The notes under the pieces were generated by a model. The model saw only the letters and a list, made by a program, of their open reading frames with translations, was not told the origin of the DNA and made no database searches. From Planctomycetaceae bacterium (GTDB lineage Bacteria; Planctomycetota; Planctomycetia; Pirellulales; Thermoguttaceae), in contig DOEZ01000712.1 of assembly GCA_003532715.1 (NCBI GenBank), positions 1 to 6,793 of the forward strand: a stretch of 6,793 nucleotides of DNA, given 5' to 3'. Below are positions 6,490 to 6,793 of this stretch, one piece after another. The number at the start of each line of letters is the position of its first letter. Within the stretch, counting starts at the first letter, position 1. The position numbers and the translations under genes are program-made.

Positions 6490-6793
6490 ATACCGCGGCC
6501 ACCTTTTCCCCCGGAGAATTGGTTCATGCCCGGGGGCGCGAATGGATCGTCTTGACGGCGGACGAAACCCTACGCCTCCGACCGCTCACAGGTTCGGAAC
6601 ACGACGTCGAAACCCTGATTCCCGAGCTTGAACTCGAGCCGGTGCGGTACGCCGCATTCGCCCCACCAAAGGGCGATCGCGTGGGCGGGCGCGAAGCCGC
6701 GCAGCTTCTGAGGGATGCGTTGCGCCTGTCCCTCCGTCGCGGTGCCGGCCCCTTCCGTGGGGCAGGCCGGATCAATTTCGAGCCGCGGGCCTA
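6486..6793 (+). CDS. SNF2-like helicase, DrmD type, N-terminal fragment
   Basis: The reading frame runs off the right edge after 102 complete codons. The visible part is not itself catalytic, because the ATPase motifs would begin shortly downstream. It begins with a small domain containing SPGELVHARGREWIVL (residues 8-23) and RLRPLTGSE (residues 29-37). An arginine-rich segment follows: AQLLRDALRLSLRRGAGPFR, then GRINFEPRA at the end. From memory of the family, DISARM DrmD-type SNF2 helicases open with a GxLVRARGREWVVL-like strand pair, continue with an LLRDAxRLxxRxGAGPFRS-like helix, and reach a GRIxxEPRPYQ motif just before Walker A. The fragment therefore stops right before the ATP-binding site. 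The ATG overlaps the helicase stop (ATGA) and has a strong GGAGG. In DISARM this protein accompanies the DrmA helicase, so the partner fits the neighbour. Assignment to DrmD specifically, rather than another SNF2 defence helicase such as DpdE, is less sure than the SNF2 assignment. Confidence 0.7.
   Translation, partial: MNTAATFSPGELVHARGREWIVLTADETLRLRPLTGSEHDVETLIPELELEPVRYAAFAPPKGDRVGGREAAQLLRDALRLSLRRGAGPFRGAGRINFEPRA

Overview
The window looks like a piece of a defence island from a GC-rich proteobacterium, most likely an alphaproteobacterium of the rhizobial/sphingomonad kind. That assignment rests on general impression only: GC-leaning codon use, short Shine-Dalgarno-led genes and an ATGA-coupled operon. 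No rRNA, tRNA or other phylogenetic marker is present, so it is an inference.

Layout. Bases 1-208 hold no supported gene and end in a sharply AT-rich stretch (about 181-240) that contains a near-repeated 10-mer and a plausible sigma-70-type promoter. Two small genes of unknown function follow on the + strand (272-529, 85 aa; 561-845, 94 aa), 31 bp apart and probably co-transcribed. A 424-bp gap (846-1269) has no convincing gene. It holds short repeats, an 8-bp perfect inverted repeat and a second promoter candidate just ahead of the main gene. Bases 1270-6489 encode a single 1739-residue protein: a superfamily 2 helicase of the DEAH-like (DELH) YprA/MrfA/DrmA type, with several cysteine (probably zinc) sites and a C-terminal DUF1998 module. 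Its stop codon overlaps the ATG of the next gene (6486-6793 and beyond), which is cut off by the window. The visible 102 residues match the N-terminus of the SNF2-like helicases of the DISARM DrmD type.

How the parts fit. In DISARM the helicase (DrmA) and the DUF1998 protein (DrmB) are separate polypeptides, accompanied in class 1 by an SNF2-like helicase (DrmD), a methylase and a PLD-type nuclease. In Druantia the large DruE carries helicase and DUF1998 in one chain. Here a DruE-like fused helicase-DUF1998 is translationally coupled to a DrmD-like SNF2 protein, an arrangement intermediate between the two named systems. The likely role is anti-phage or anti-plasmid DNA surveillance by two DNA-translocating ATPases. 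The effector (methylase, nuclease) would have to lie downstream of the window. The link of the two small upstream genes to this system is positional only.
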